Source: Flavobacterium sp. (GTDB taxonomy: Bacteria; Bacteroidota; Bacteroidia; Flavobacteriales; Flavobacteriaceae). Taken from it: a stretch of DNA of 64,000 nt. Of the stretch, positions 1-9,681 are shown piece by piece (within the stretch, counting starts at the first letter, position 1; each line of letters starts with the position of its first letter). Location of the stretch: assembly GCA_018401995.1 (NCBI GenBank), contig JAGYJR010000002.1, positions 124,001 to 188,000 on the forward strand, written 5' to 3'. The position numbers and the translations under genes are program-made. Below the pieces are notes generated by a model. That model was given only the letters and a program-made list of their open reading frames with translations. It was not told the origin of the DNA and ran no database searches.

Positions 1-2780
1 TTGCAGATTATTATGCAACTACTATTGCTGATGGTTTTGATTTTGCTAATATCTTAATCAAATCACGTGAAGGTCGTCCAATTAAAGTTGAAAATAATAA
101 TTTAGAAGGATCTCGAACTGGTGCTAATGCAAGAGTTCATGCTTCTGTGCTTTCTTTATATGATAGTTTACGATTGAAAAAATCTAAAATTGCAGGTAAA
201 GAGGCTGAGTGGAGCGAAGTGAATGCTAAAATCAAAGCTAGTTTAGAAGATGCTAAAGCTACTGGCGGTCAAGTTGTAGTATTGACAAATACGATGGCTA
301 GTCCTTCTACAGATGCTTTAATTGCTAATTTACAGGCTCAATATCCAACTGTTAAACATGTTGTTTATGATGCGGTTTCTGAATCAAATGCTTTAGATGC
401 TTTTGAATCAGTTTACGGTGTTAGAGGTTTGGCAGGATATGATTTTTCCAAAGCTGATGTAATTGTTTCTGTTGGTGCAGATATTCTTGGTGATTGGCAA
501 GGTGGTGGTTATGATGCAGGTTACGCAAAAGGCCGCGTTCCTAAAAAAGGAAAAATGTCTAAACATATCCAAATAGAGGCAAATATGTCTTTGGCTGGAG
601 CTAATGCAGATAAGCGTATTCCTTTAACAGTTGCGCAACAAAAGCAAGCATTAGTAAAAATATATAATGTAGTAACTGGTGCTGCTGTTGGAACTTCAAC
701 TATTGAAAAGTACGATGCAGAGGTTATGAAAGCAGCTCAGCAATTAAAAGCAGCTGCTGGAAAAGGAGTTTTAGTTACAGGTTTAGATGATGTTGATGCA
801 CAACTTTTGGTTTTGGCTATCAATACTGCTTTATCTTCTGAAGCTTTCAATCCAAGTGCTACTAAGTTAACTCGCAAAGGAAATGCTAAAGCGGTTGCTC
901 AATTGGTAGCTGATATGAATGCTGGTTCGGTACACACTTTGATTATGAGTGGTGTTAACCCAATTTATACTTTAGCCAATGCAAAACAATTCGCAGACGG
1001 ACTTAAAAAGGTAAAACTTTCTGTTGCTTTCTCAATGAAGGAAGATGAAACGGCTAGTTTAACTACTATTGCTGCTGCGGCTCCTCATTATTTAGAGTCT
1101 TGGGGTGATGTTATGATGGAAAGTGGTCATTATAGTGTAATGCAACCTACTATTCGTCCTTTATTTGATACAAAACAATTACAAGAAGCTATTTTGTCTT
1201 GGACAGAAAATGCTACTTCATATTACGATTACTTAAAAGCTTTTGCTACTTCAAATATTAATGGAAAATCTTGGAACCAAGTGGTTCATGATGGTTTTTC
1301 AGTAAGTGAAGTTTCTTCTTTGTCTTCTGGTGCTATCGACGTTAGTGCTGCAGCTTCAAAATTAGCTCAAGCAAAATCAACTGGTTTAGATTTGGTATTG
1401 TATACTAAAACCGGAATGGGTGATGGACAACAAGCTAATAACCCTTGGTTACAAGAGTTTCCAGATCCTATTACAAGAGCGTCTTGGGATAACTACTTAA
1501 CAGTTTCTAAAAAAGATGCTGAAAAGTTAGGTTTGGAAAACTGGAATGTAGCTAATGGTGGATTGAATGGAAGTTATGCTACTTTAAAAGTTGGTAATGC
1601 TACTCTTTCTAAAGTGCCAGTAATTATTCAGCCCGGTCAAGCAGTTGGAACTGTTGGTTTAGCTTTTGGTTACGGAAAAACAGCTGGTTTGAAAAAAGAA
1701 ATGCAAGTTGGTGTAAATGCGTACGCGTTATATGCTAATTTAAATTCTAATCAGTCTGTAACCATTACTAAAGAAGATGGTGAACATGAATTTGCTTGTG
1801 TTCAGTTACAAAAAACATTAATGGGTAGAGGTGATATTATCAAAGAAACTACTCTAGAAATATTCAACACTAAAGATGCTGCTGATTGGAATATTGTTCC
1901 TGTAGTATCATTAGATCATAAAGAAACTCCTGCTACAGAGGTTGATTTATGGACTTCTTTCGATAGAAGTATTGGACATCATTTCAATTTATCTATTGAC
2001 TTAAATGCTTGTACAGGTTGTGGAGCATGTGTTATCGCATGTCACGCGGAGAACAATGTACCGGTTGTAGGTAAATCTGAAGTTAGAAGAAGTCGTGATA
2101 TGCATTGGTTGCGTATCGATAGATATTACTCTTCACAAGATTCTTTTGATCAAGATGTTGTTGTTAAAAATAACGCTAAAGGATTATCAGATTCTATTTC
2201 AACATTAACAGCTATGGAAGATCCTGCTGAGAATCCTCAAGTGGCTTTCCAACCTGTAATGTGTCAACACTGTAATCACGCACCTTGTGAAACAGTTTGT
2301 CCGGTTGCCGCAACTTCACATGGTAAAGAAGGGCAAAACCACATGGCTTATAACCGTTGTGTGGGTACTCGTTACTGTGCTAACAACTGTCCGTATAAAG
2401 TAAGACGTTTCAACTGGTTCTTATACAATAAAAATAGTGAGTTTGATTACCACATGAATGACGATTTAGGTCGTATGGTAATTAATCCAGATGTAAATGT
2501 TCGTTCTCGTGGTGTTATGGAAAAATGTTCTATGTGTATTCAAATGACACAAGCAACAAAATTAAAAGCAAAACGCGAAGGAAGAATGGTTAAAGATGGC
2601 GAATTCCAAACAGCTTGTTCTGCAGCTTGTACTAGTGGAGCAATGGTATTTGGAGACGTAAATGATAAAGAATCACAAGTAGCTAAATTAGCTGAAGATG
2701 ATAGAATGTATCATTTATTAGAGCACATTGGTACAAAACCAAATGTATTCTACCATGTAAAAGTTAGAAACGATAAATAA
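1..2780 (+). CDS. actB: Alternative complex III subunit B (MopB-like/Fe-S protein), 5' partial
   Basis: Iron-sulfur subunit of alternative complex III, which oxidises menaquinol and feeds electrons to the terminal oxidase. The reading frame is open from base 3, so the gene enters from outside the window; about 925 codons are visible and the N-terminus is missing. The visible N-terminal part resembles a molybdopterin-oxidoreductase fold, which in ActB proteins usually lacks the cofactor. The C-terminal third is a ferredoxin-type domain with four cysteine clusters: ACTGCGACVIACH, MCQHCNHAPCETVCP, CVGTRYCANNCP and EKCSMC followed by ACSAAC, as expected for three [4Fe-4S] and one [3Fe-4S] centres. 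It is followed 30 bp downstream by actC in the conserved act order. Confidence in family is high. The true start and any Tat signal cannot be seen. Confidence 0.93.
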   Translation, partial: ADYYATTIADGFDFANILIKSREGRPIKVENNNLEGSRTGANARVHASVLSLYDSLRLKKSKIAGKEAEWSEVNAKIKASLEDAKATGGQVVVLTNTMASPSTDALIANLQAQYPTVKHVVYDAVSESNALDAFESVYGVRGLAGYDFSKADVIVSVGADILGDWQGGGYDAGYAKGRVPKKGKMSKHIQIEANMSLAGANADKRIPLTVAQQKQALVKIYNVVTGAAVGTSTIEKYDAEVMKAAQQLKAAAGKGVLVTGLDDVDAQLLVLAINTALSSEAFNPSATKLTRKGNAKAVAQLVADMNAGSVHTLIMSGVNPIYTLANAKQFADGLKKVKLSVAFSMKEDETASLTTIAAAAPHYLESWGDVMMESGHYSVMQPTIRPLFDTKQLQEAILSWTENATSYYDYLKAFATSNINGKSWNQVVHDGFSVSEVSSLSSGAIDVSAAASKLAQAKSTGLDLVLYTKTGMGDGQQANNPWLQEFPDPITRASWDNYLTVSKKDAEKLGLENWNVANGGLNGSYATLKVGNATLSKVPVIIQPGQAVGTVGLAFGYGKTAGLKKEMQVGVNAYALYANLNSNQSVTITKEDGEHEFACVQLQKTLMGRGDIIKETTLEIFNTKDAADWNIVPVVSLDHKETPATEVDLWTSFDRSIGHHFNLSIDLNACTGCGACVIACHAENNVPVVGKSEVRRSRDMHWLRIDRYYSSQDSFDQDVVVKNNAKGLSDSISTLTAMEDPAENPQVAFQPVMCQHCNHAPCETVCPVAATSHGKEGQNHMAYNRCVGTRYCANNCPYKVRRFNWFLYNKNSEFDYHMNDDLGRMVINPDVNVRSRGVMEKCSMCIQMTQATKLKAKREGRMVKDGEFQTACSAACTSGAMVFGDVNDKESQVAKLAEDDRMYHLLEHIGTKPNVFYHVKVRNDK

Positions 2781-2810
2781 GTATTAATTAAAGAAACAAT
2801 ATAAAGGATT

Positions 2811-4217
2811 ATGTCGTCTCATTACGAAGCACCCATTAGAAAACCTTTAGTCGTAGGAAGCAAGTCTTACCACGATGTTACTGTAGATGTAGCAAAACCT
2901 GTTGAGGGTAGAGCTAACAAGCAGTGGTGGATTGTATTTTCAATTGCTCTAGCCGCTTTTTTATACGGTTTGGGTTGTATGATTTATACAGTTAGTACAG
3001 GAATTGGAACATGGGGATTAAATAAAACTGTAGGTTGGGCATGGGATATTACCAACTTCGTTTGGTGGGTAGGTATCGGTCACGCTGGTACTCTTATTTC
3101 AGCTGTATTATTATTATTCCGTCAAAAATGGAGAATGGCGATCAACCGTTCTGCAGAAGCAATGACCATTTTCTCTGTTATGCAGGCTGGTTTATTCCCA
3201 ATTATTCACATGGGTCGTCCATGGTTAGGATACTGGGTATTGCCTATTCCAAACCAATTTGGTTCGTTGTGGGTTAACTTTAACTCGCCACTTTTATGGG
3301 ATGTGTTTGCAATTTCTACCTATTTATCGGTATCATTAGTTTTCTGGTGGACTGGTTTATTACCTGATTTTGCCATGTTACGTGATAGAGCTATTACTCC
3401 ATTTACAAAAAGAATTTATTCAACTTTATCTTTCGGATGGAGTGGAAGAGCTAAAGACTGGCAACGTTTCGAAGAAGTATCTTTGGTATTAGCTGGTTTG
3501 GCAACACCTCTTGTGCTTTCTGTACACACGATTGTATCGTTTGACTTCGCAACATCTGTAATTCCAGGTTGGCATACGACTATCTTACCTCCATACTTCG
3601 TTGCTGGAGCTATTTTCTCAGGATTTGCCATGGTAAATACCTTGTTGATTATAATGAGAAAAGTGTCTAACTTAGAAGATTACATTACTATTCAGCATAT
3701 CGAATTAATGAACATTGTAATTATGATTACGGGTTCTATTGTAGGTATTGCATATATCACTGAGTTATTCATCGCATGGTATTCTGGAGTAGAGTATGAG
3801 CAGTATGCTTTCTTAAATAGAGCTACAGGTCCTTACTGGTGGTCTTATTGGTTGATGATGACTTGTAACGTAATTTCTCCACAAGTAATGTGGTTCAAGA
3901 AAATTAGAACTAGTATCATGGCGTCTTTCATTATTTCGATTGTGGTAAACGTAGGTATGTGGTTTGAGCGTTTTGTAATTATCGTTACATCATTACATAG
4001 AGATTACTTACCATCATCTTGGACAATGTTCCAACCAACATTTGTTGATGCAGGTATTTATATTGGTACTATTGGTTTCTTCTTCGTATTATTTTTATTA
4101 TATTCAAGAAGTTTCCCAGTAATTGCACAAGCTGAAGTTAAAACTATTTTAAAGTCTTCAGGTGACAATTTCAAGAGAGAAAGAGAACAACACGGTCATA
4201 ATTCAGATAATCATTAA
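2811..4217 (+). CDS. actC: Alternative complex III subunit C, NrfD-like membrane protein
   Basis: NrfD/PsrC-family integral membrane subunit of alternative complex III, expected to hold the quinol site. The 468-residue product has a soluble N-terminus of about 35 residues and roughly ten hydrophobic helices, and ends in a His-rich hydrophilic tail (EQHGHNSDNH). Typical NrfD-like stretches include WWVGIGHAGTLISAVLLL and the MGRPWLGYWVLPIPN loop. It starts with ATG 30 bp after actB and is followed four bases later by actD, so co-transcription is very likely. Length and gene order match Bacteroidota ACIII. Confidence 0.93.
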   Translation: MSSHYEAPIRKPLVVGSKSYHDVTVDVAKPVEGRANKQWWIVFSIALAAFLYGLGCMIYTVSTGIGTWGLNKTVGWAWDITNFVWWVGIGHAGTLISAVLLLFRQKWRMAINRSAEAMTIFSVMQAGLFPIIHMGRPWLGYWVLPIPNQFGSLWVNFNSPLLWDVFAISTYLSVSLVFWWTGLLPDFAMLRDRAITPFTKRIYSTLSFGWSGRAKDWQRFEEVSLVLAGLATPLVLSVHTIVSFDFATSVIPGWHTTILPPYFVAGAIFSGFAMVNTLLIIMRKVSNLEDYITIQHIELMNIVIMITGSIVGIAYITELFIAWYSGVEYEQYAFLNRATGPYWWSYWLMMTCNVISPQVMWFKKIRTSIMASFIISIVVNVGMWFERFVIIVTSLHRDYLPSSWTMFQPTFVDAGIYIGTIGFFFVLFLLYSRSFPVIAQAEVKTILKSSGDNFKREREQHGHNSDNH

Positions 4218-4221
4218 TATC

Positions 4222-4746
4222 ATGGGCAACAAAGTTTTACACGCTATATATAATGATGATGATGTTTTAATGGATGCTGTTAAACAAACAAGAGCAGCAC
4301 ATCATCATATTGAAGAAATATATACTCCTTTCCCTGTTCACGGGTTGGACAAAGCTATGGGATTAGCTCCTACAAGAATTGCTATTTGCGCTTTTTTGTA
4401 TGGGTTAGTTGGTCTTGCTGTAGCAACTACAATGATGAATTACATCATGATTCAAGATTGGCCTCAGGATATTGGTGGTAAACCAAGTTTTAGTTATATC
4501 GAGAACATGCCAGCATTTGTTCCAATTATGTTTGAGATGACAGTATTTTTTGCAGCTCACTTAATGGTAATTACATTCTATATGAGAAGTAAATTGTGGC
4601 CATTCAAACAAGCTGAAAATCCTGATGTAAGAACAACTGATGATCATTTTTTAATGGAAATTGGAGTTCATGGAAATGAAGAAGAATTGATTTCTTTTTT
4701 CCAATCAACTGGAGCAGTAGAAGTTAAAATAATTGAAAAGCATTAA
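4222..4746 (+). CDS. actD: Alternative complex III subunit D (DUF3341)
   Basis: Small membrane subunit of alternative complex III. I place the start at ATG 4222, four bases after the actC stop, giving 174 residues; an in-frame upstream start at 4162 would overlap actC by 56 bases and add an unrelated lysine-rich leader. The N-terminal domain (about 1-45) carries HHHIEEIYTPFPVHG, a family hallmark. Two transmembrane helices follow at roughly residues 52-76 and 93-118, and then a short hydrophilic C-terminal domain. It lies between actC and actE in the standard act order. Confidence 0.9.
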   Translation: MGNKVLHAIYNDDDVLMDAVKQTRAAHHHIEEIYTPFPVHGLDKAMGLAPTRIAICAFLYGLVGLAVATTMMNYIMIQDWPQDIGGKPSFSYIENMPAFVPIMFEMTVFFAAHLMVITFYMRSKLWPFKQAENPDVRTTDDHFLMEIGVHGNEEELISFFQSTGAVEVKIIEKH

Positions 4747-4754
4747 TACACAAT

Positions 4755-5300
4755 ATGAAAAGCTTAAATAAAATAGTAGCCGTTTTAGGTTTGTCTTTCT
4801 TAGCAACTTCTTGCTTTGATAGCTCAAAACCAAACTACCAGTTTTTCCCTAACATGTATGAAGCTGTTTCTTATGAAACATATTCGGAACACGAAGTTTT
4901 TGAAGGTGGCGTTGAAGCGCAAATACCTGCGGATGGAACTGTAAAAAGAGGTTTTGTGCCTTATGAAATTCCTAATACTCCAGAAGGTTATGCTTTAGCA
5001 AAAGCAACTTTAAATTCTCCATTAGATGAAGCATCTTATAATGAAACTAAAGCGAAAGAATTGTTCAACATCTACTGTGCAATTTGCCATGGTGAGAAAG
5101 GTGACGGACAAGGAAATTTAGTGAAAAGAGAAAAGTTTCTTGGAGTTCCTAACTTTAAAGAAAGAGAAATTACAGCAGGTAGTATTTATCACGTAGTAAC
5201 TTATGGTTTGAACTCAATGGGTTCTCACGCAAACCAACTTTCTCAAGAAGAAAGATGGCAAGTAGCTAGCTACGTTTTAAAACTTAGATCAGAATTATAA
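4755..5300 (+). CDS. actE: Alternative complex III subunit E, monoheme cytochrome c lipoprotein
   Basis: Periplasm-facing c-type cytochrome subunit of alternative complex III. The 181-residue product starts with a lipoprotein signal (LGLSFLATSC, lipidated cysteine at residue 20). It has a single heme-binding motif CAICH with Cys108, Cys111 and His112; a methionine near residue 157 (GLNSMGSHA) is a plausible sixth heme ligand. The stretch from residue 30 (NMYEAVSYETY) is typical of ActE. It starts eight bases after actD and ends 29 bases before actF. Confidence 0.9.
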   Translation: MKSLNKIVAVLGLSFLATSCFDSSKPNYQFFPNMYEAVSYETYSEHEVFEGGVEAQIPADGTVKRGFVPYEIPNTPEGYALAKATLNSPLDEASYNETKAKELFNIYCAICHGEKGDGQGNLVKREKFLGVPNFKEREITAGSIYHVVTYGLNSMGSHANQLSQEERWQVASYVLKLRSEL

Positions 5301-5329
5301 TTGTAAAACACCCTTTGAAAATAATTAAT

Positions 5330-6643
5330 ATGTATACGTTTTCAAGTAAATTAAAAACTTTTTCTCTAGTCTTAATGTTATTAGGATTGGTTGGTATTGG
5401 AATTGGCTTTATGAGTGCTCCAAAAACTATTGAAGAAGTTGAAACGATATTGTCTGAAAGTCATGCTCATGGTCATCATGACCACGCAGTTGCTCACGCT
5501 GATCATGCGGATGCAAAGCATTCAGACGCTGAGCATAAGGAACATTTAGAACATGTTTTGCACCAATTGCAGAATAAGCCGTGGGCTGCATTTTACGTAG
5601 CTTGTATCTTTTTCTTGTTATTGTCTGTTGGTGTGATGGCTTTTTATGCTATTCAGTACGCGGCGCAAGCAGGTTGGTCTCCAATCTTATTCCGTGTGAT
5701 GGAAGGTATAACTGCTTATATGTTGCCAGGTTCTATTATTTTCTTTATTGTATTAGTTCTTTCAGCTATGCACATGAATCATTTATTTGTATGGATGGAT
5801 GCTGATGTAGTTGCAAATGATACTTTAATACAAGGGAAATCTGGTTATTTGAATGTAACTTTCTTCTTAATAAGAGCTGCAATTTTCTTAGGGTTGTGGA
5901 ATTTCTTCCGTGCTAAAATGAGAAAAAATTCTATCGCTCAAGATAGTACAACAGATTTGACTTTCTATAAAAAGAACTTCAAATTAGCTGCTACATTTTT
6001 AGTTATTTTCATTATTACTGAGTCTATTATGTCTTGGGATTGGATTATGTCTGTAGATCCTCACTGGTATAGTACGTTGTTTGGATGGTATGTATTTGCA
6101 AGTTTCTTCGTAAGTGGTATCACTGCTATTGCTTTAATTACGTTATACTTAAAATCTAAAGGTTATTTGGAAAAAGTAAATACAAGTCACATTCATGACT
6201 TAGCTAAGTTTATGTTTGGTATTAGTATTTTCTGGACTTATTTATGGTTCTCTCAATTCATGTTGATTTGGTATTCAAATATTCCTGAAGAGGTTACCTA
6301 TTATGTTACAAGAATTGAACAATACAATTTGCCTTTCTTTGGTATGTTAGCTATGAACTTTATTTTTCCATTATTAATTTTAATTAATACAGATTTCAAA
6401 CGTTTGTCATGGATTATTGTAATGGCTGGTATAGTAATTTTGTTTGGTCACTACATCGATTTCTTCAACATGATTATGCCTGCAACTGTTGGTGATCAAT
6501 GGTTCATTGGTATGCCAGAAATTGGTTCGATATTGTTTTTCTTAGGCCTTTTTATATTTGTAGTATTTACTGCTTTAACAAAAGCACCTTTAGAGCCAAA
6601 GAACAATCCTTACATGGAAGAAAGCAAACATTTTCATTATTAA
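5330..6643 (+). CDS. actF: Alternative complex III subunit F, membrane protein with His-rich loop
   Basis: Second NrfD-like multi-helix subunit of alternative complex III (actF in the Bacteroidota order). I chose ATG 5330 (MYTFSSKLKTF), giving 437 residues; an in-frame TTG at 5315 would add only MKIIN. The first helix (about 12-30) is followed by a hydrophilic stretch of about 40 residues very rich in histidine (ESHAHGHHDHAVAHADHADA and onward, 12 histidines). About nine further hydrophobic helices follow. It sits between actE and coxB with short gaps, consistent with one respiratory operon. The His-rich loop may bind metal, but that is inference. Confidence 0.9.
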   Translation: MYTFSSKLKTFSLVLMLLGLVGIGIGFMSAPKTIEEVETILSESHAHGHHDHAVAHADHADAKHSDAEHKEHLEHVLHQLQNKPWAAFYVACIFFLLLSVGVMAFYAIQYAAQAGWSPILFRVMEGITAYMLPGSIIFFIVLVLSAMHMNHLFVWMDADVVANDTLIQGKSGYLNVTFFLIRAAIFLGLWNFFRAKMRKNSIAQDSTTDLTFYKKNFKLAATFLVIFIITESIMSWDWIMSVDPHWYSTLFGWYVFASFFVSGITAIALITLYLKSKGYLEKVNTSHIHDLAKFMFGISIFWTYLWFSQFMLIWYSNIPEEVTYYVTRIEQYNLPFFGMLAMNFIFPLLILINTDFKRLSWIIVMAGIVILFGHYIDFFNMIMPATVGDQWFIGMPEIGSILFFLGLFIFVVFTALTKAPLEPKNNPYMEESKHFHY

Positions 6644-6663
6644 TATTTTAAAGAAATAAACAA

Positions 6664-7815
6664 ATGACTGGTTTATTAGTATTTATTGTTTTAGCCTTCA
6701 TTGGAGTTGCTGTTTGGCAATTAACTAAAATATTTCATTTAACTCAAGTTGGCGCTTCTGAGAATAGCGAGATTGCTAACGATAATGACAACAACATTAA
6801 TGGATACTTAATGTTTGGCTTTCTTGCCTTCATTTATTTGATAACCATTTTTTGTGTAGTTAAGTATGGTGATTTACCATTAATGGATAACTCAGCTTCA
6901 GAACATGGAAAAGATGTAGATACACTTATGTGGATTTCTATGATTCTTATCTTCTTCGTTCAAACTATAACTCAAGCCTTATTGCATTATTTTGCTTTTA
7001 AATATCGCGGGAAAAAAGGTGCTGAAGTTGTTTATTTTGCTGATAACAATAAATTAGAGTTCATCTGGACTATTATTCCTGTTATTACATTAGCTGGTTT
7101 GATTTTATACGGACTTTACACTTGGAATAATATTATGTATTATGACCAAGAGGAAGAAGTTATTTATGTTGAATTATACGCAAAACAATTTGGCTGGGAA
7201 GCTAGATATGCTGGAGAAGATAATACTTTAGGAAAAGCTAACGTACGTTATATTGAAGGAATCAATACATTGGGAGTTGATTTAGCTGATCCAGCTGCTC
7301 AAGATGATAAAGTAGTTAATGAATTACACTTACCTAAAGGTAAAAAAGTGGTATTCAAAATACGTTCTCAAGATGTATTACATTCGGCTTATATGCCTCA
7401 TTTTAGAGCGCAAATGAACTGTGTGCCAGGAATGGTTACTCAATTCGTATTTACACCAACTGTTACTACTGAAGAAATGCGTCAAAATGATAAAATGATT
7501 GCTAAAGTTGATCGTATTAACAAAATTCGCGCAAAGAAAAGTTTAGAATTAGTTGCAGATGGAAAAGAAGCTTTAGATCCTTATACTTTTGATTATTTGT
7601 TATTATGTAACAAAATTTGTGGTGCTTCTCACTATAACATGCAAATGAAAATTGTTGTGGAGTCACCAGAAGATTTCAAAAAGTGGTTGAGTGAAAAACC
7701 AACTCTTGCAAAACAATGGGCTGAAGCTAATGCACCTGCAGAAGCACCAGTTCAACCAGAAGCTGTTGAAGCTGTAGTTGATACAACAAAAGTTTTAGCA
7801 CAAGTAGTAGAATAG
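6664..7815 (+). CDS. coxB: Cytochrome c oxidase subunit II (CuA)
   Basis: CuA-containing subunit II of the caa3-type terminal oxidase; it takes electrons from a cytochrome c or directly from ACIII. The 383-residue protein has four N-terminal hydrophobic segments (about 1-20, 46-67, 87-110, 127-150), more than the two of classical subunit II. The cupredoxin domain carries the CuA ligands His240 (HSAYMPHFRAQMNC) and the motif CNKICGASHYNM with Cys315, Cys319, His323 and Met326. The C-terminus is a low-complexity Ala/Pro/Val/Glu tail of about 30 residues. No fused heme c domain is present. It is followed 26 bp later by coxA. Confidence 0.94.
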   Translation: MTGLLVFIVLAFIGVAVWQLTKIFHLTQVGASENSEIANDNDNNINGYLMFGFLAFIYLITIFCVVKYGDLPLMDNSASEHGKDVDTLMWISMILIFFVQTITQALLHYFAFKYRGKKGAEVVYFADNNKLEFIWTIIPVITLAGLILYGLYTWNNIMYYDQEEEVIYVELYAKQFGWEARYAGEDNTLGKANVRYIEGINTLGVDLADPAAQDDKVVNELHLPKGKKVVFKIRSQDVLHSAYMPHFRAQMNCVPGMVTQFVFTPTVTTEEMRQNDKMIAKVDRINKIRAKKSLELVADGKEALDPYTFDYLLLCNKICGASHYNMQMKIVVESPEDFKKWLSEKPTLAKQWAEANAPAEAPVQPEAVEAVVDTTKVLAQVVE

Positions 7816-7841
7816 TTTAAGATATTTTAATAGATAGAATT

Positions 7842-9611
7842 ATGTCAGCACACGATCACGGTCATCACAAAGAAACTTTCATTACTAAATATATTTTTAG
7901 TCTTGACCACAAGATGATTGCTAAGCAATATTTGATTACTGGTTTAATAATGGGTGTTATTGGTGTTTTAATGTCAGTATTATTCCGTATGCAAATCGCA
8001 TGGCCAGAGGAATCATTTGGAATTTTTAAATTTTTATTAGGTGAAAAATTTGCTCCAGGTGGAGTAATGCGAAATGATATTTATCTTGCATTGGTTACTA
8101 TTCATGGTACCATCATGGTATTCTTTGTATTGACTGCTGGATTAAGTGGTACTTTCAGTAACTTACTTATTCCATTACAGATTGGTGCAAGAGATATGGC
8201 ATCTGGATTTATGAACATGTTGTCATACTGGATGTTCTTTATTTCATCTGTAATTATGGTTGGTTCTTTATTTGTTGAATCGGGACCAGCTTCTGCAGGA
8301 TGGACAATTTATCCTCCATTAAGTGCCTTGCCACAAGCAATTCCTGGATCTGGTTTAGGTATGACTTTATGGTTGGTTTCTATGGCTATTTTCATTGCAT
8401 CTTCATTAATGGGTTCTTTGAATTATGTAGTTACAGTTATTAACTTAAGAACTAAAGGGATGACAATGACGCGTTTGCCATTAACAATTTGGGCATTCTT
8501 CGTTACTGCTATTATTGGTATTGTATCTTTCCCAGTTCTTTTGTCTGCAGCTCTTTTATTGATTTTTGATAGAAGTTTTGGAACTTCATTCTATTTGTCA
8601 GATATTTTTATTTCTGGAGAAGTATTACACTACCAAGGTGGTTCGCCAGTACTTTTTGAACACTTATTTTGGTTCTTAGGTCACCCAGAGGTGTATATCG
8701 TATTATTACCTGCTTTAGGTATTACATCTGAAATTATCGCTACTAACTCAAGAAAGCCAATTTTTGGTTACAGAGCAATGGTTGCTTCAATTTTAGCAAT
8801 TGCTTTCCTTTCTACAATCGTATGGGGTCACCACATGTTTGTATCAGGTATGAATCCTTTCTTAGGTTCTGTATTTACTTTTACAACATTATTAATTGCA
8901 ATTCCATCTGCTGTTAAAGCATTTAACTATATCACAACGCTTTGGAAAGGTAATTTGCAGTTGAATCCTGCAATGTTGTTCTCAATCGGATTGGTTTCTA
9001 CCTTCATTACAGGAGGTTTAACAGGAATTATTTTGGGAGATTCAACTTTGGATATTAACGTACATGATACATATTTCGTAGTGGCTCACTTCCACTTAGT
9101 AATGGGTATATCTGCATTATATGGTTTCTTTGCTGGAGTATATCATTGGTTCCCAAAAATGTTTGGTAGAATGATGAATAAAACACAAGGTTACGTTCAC
9201 TTCTGGGTAACTGCTGTTTGTGCTTACGGAGTTTTCTTCCCAATGCACTTTATTGGAATGGCTGGTTTACCAAGACGTTATTATACCAACTCAGCATTTC
9301 CATTATTTGATGATTTAGCAGATGTTAACGTATTAATTACAGTATTTGCAATTATTGGTGCTGCTTTCCAAATAGTTTTCTTCTGGAACTTCTTCTACAG
9401 TATGTTCTACGGAAAGAAGGCAACGCAAAATCCATGGAGATCAAATACATTAGAATGGACTACTCCAGTAGAGCATTTACATGGAAACTGGCCTGGAGAA
9501 ATTCCTGAAGTACACCGTTGGCCTTATGACTACAACAAACCTGGACATGACGAAGATTTTGTTCCTCAAATTGTTCCAATGAAAGAAGGTGAAGAGCAAC
9601 TTCATCATTAA
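7842..9611 (+). CDS. coxA: Cytochrome c oxidase subunit I
   Basis: Catalytic subunit of the heme-copper oxidase that reduces O2 to water and pumps protons. The 589-residue product has about 12-13 helices with the full ligand set: His88 and His418 for low-spin heme, His416 for the high-spin heme, and His281, His330 and His331 for CuB. Tyr285 in GHPEVYIVLLP is the expected crosslinked tyrosine of A-type oxidases. The N-terminus (SAHDHGHHKE) and the last residues are His-rich. It is the last gene of the first respiratory operon and is followed directly by a strong terminator at 9623. Subunits III and IV are encoded about 21 kb away. Confidence 0.96.
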   Translation: MSAHDHGHHKETFITKYIFSLDHKMIAKQYLITGLIMGVIGVLMSVLFRMQIAWPEESFGIFKFLLGEKFAPGGVMRNDIYLALVTIHGTIMVFFVLTAGLSGTFSNLLIPLQIGARDMASGFMNMLSYWMFFISSVIMVGSLFVESGPASAGWTIYPPLSALPQAIPGSGLGMTLWLVSMAIFIASSLMGSLNYVVTVINLRTKGMTMTRLPLTIWAFFVTAIIGIVSFPVLLSAALLLIFDRSFGTSFYLSDIFISGEVLHYQGGSPVLFEHLFWFLGHPEVYIVLLPALGITSEIIATNSRKPIFGYRAMVASILAIAFLSTIVWGHHMFVSGMNPFLGSVFTFTTLLIAIPSAVKAFNYITTLWKGNLQLNPAMLFSIGLVSTFITGGLTGIILGDSTLDINVHDTYFVVAHFHLVMGISALYGFFAGVYHWFPKMFGRMMNKTQGYVHFWVTAVCAYGVFFPMHFIGMAGLPRRYYTNSAFPLFDDLADVNVLITVFAIIGAAFQIVFFWNFFYSMFYGKKATQNPWRSNTLEWTTPVEHLHGNWPGEIPEVHRWPYDYNKPGHDEDFVPQIVPMKEGEEQLHH

Positions 9612-9622
9612 TATACAAAAAC

Positions 9623-9653
9623 AAAAAAACCTTTCAAATCGAAAGGTTTTTTT
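9623..9653 (+). terminator. Rho-independent terminator after coxA
   Basis: Perfect 13-bp stem (9623-9635 with 9641-9653) with a five-base loop, a core of CCTTTC/GAAAGG, and an A-tract before and T-tract after. It closes the act-cox operon and lies immediately before the ruvB promoter. Confidence 0.88.
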
Positions 9654-9668
9654 GTTTTAAGTTTTAGC

Positions 9669-9676
9669 TATCTTTG
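9669..9676 (+). promoter_or_regulatory. Predicted -7 element of the ruvB promoter (TATCTTTG)
   Basis: Exact match to the Bacteroidota -7 consensus TAnnTTTG. Only five bases separate it from the ruvB ATG, so transcription would begin at or next to the start codon (leaderless mRNA). No well-spaced -33 TTG is seen; the closest lies at 9652-9654, only 14 bases upstream, inside the terminator T-tract. Confidence 0.5.
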
Positions 9677-9681
9677 TTTTT

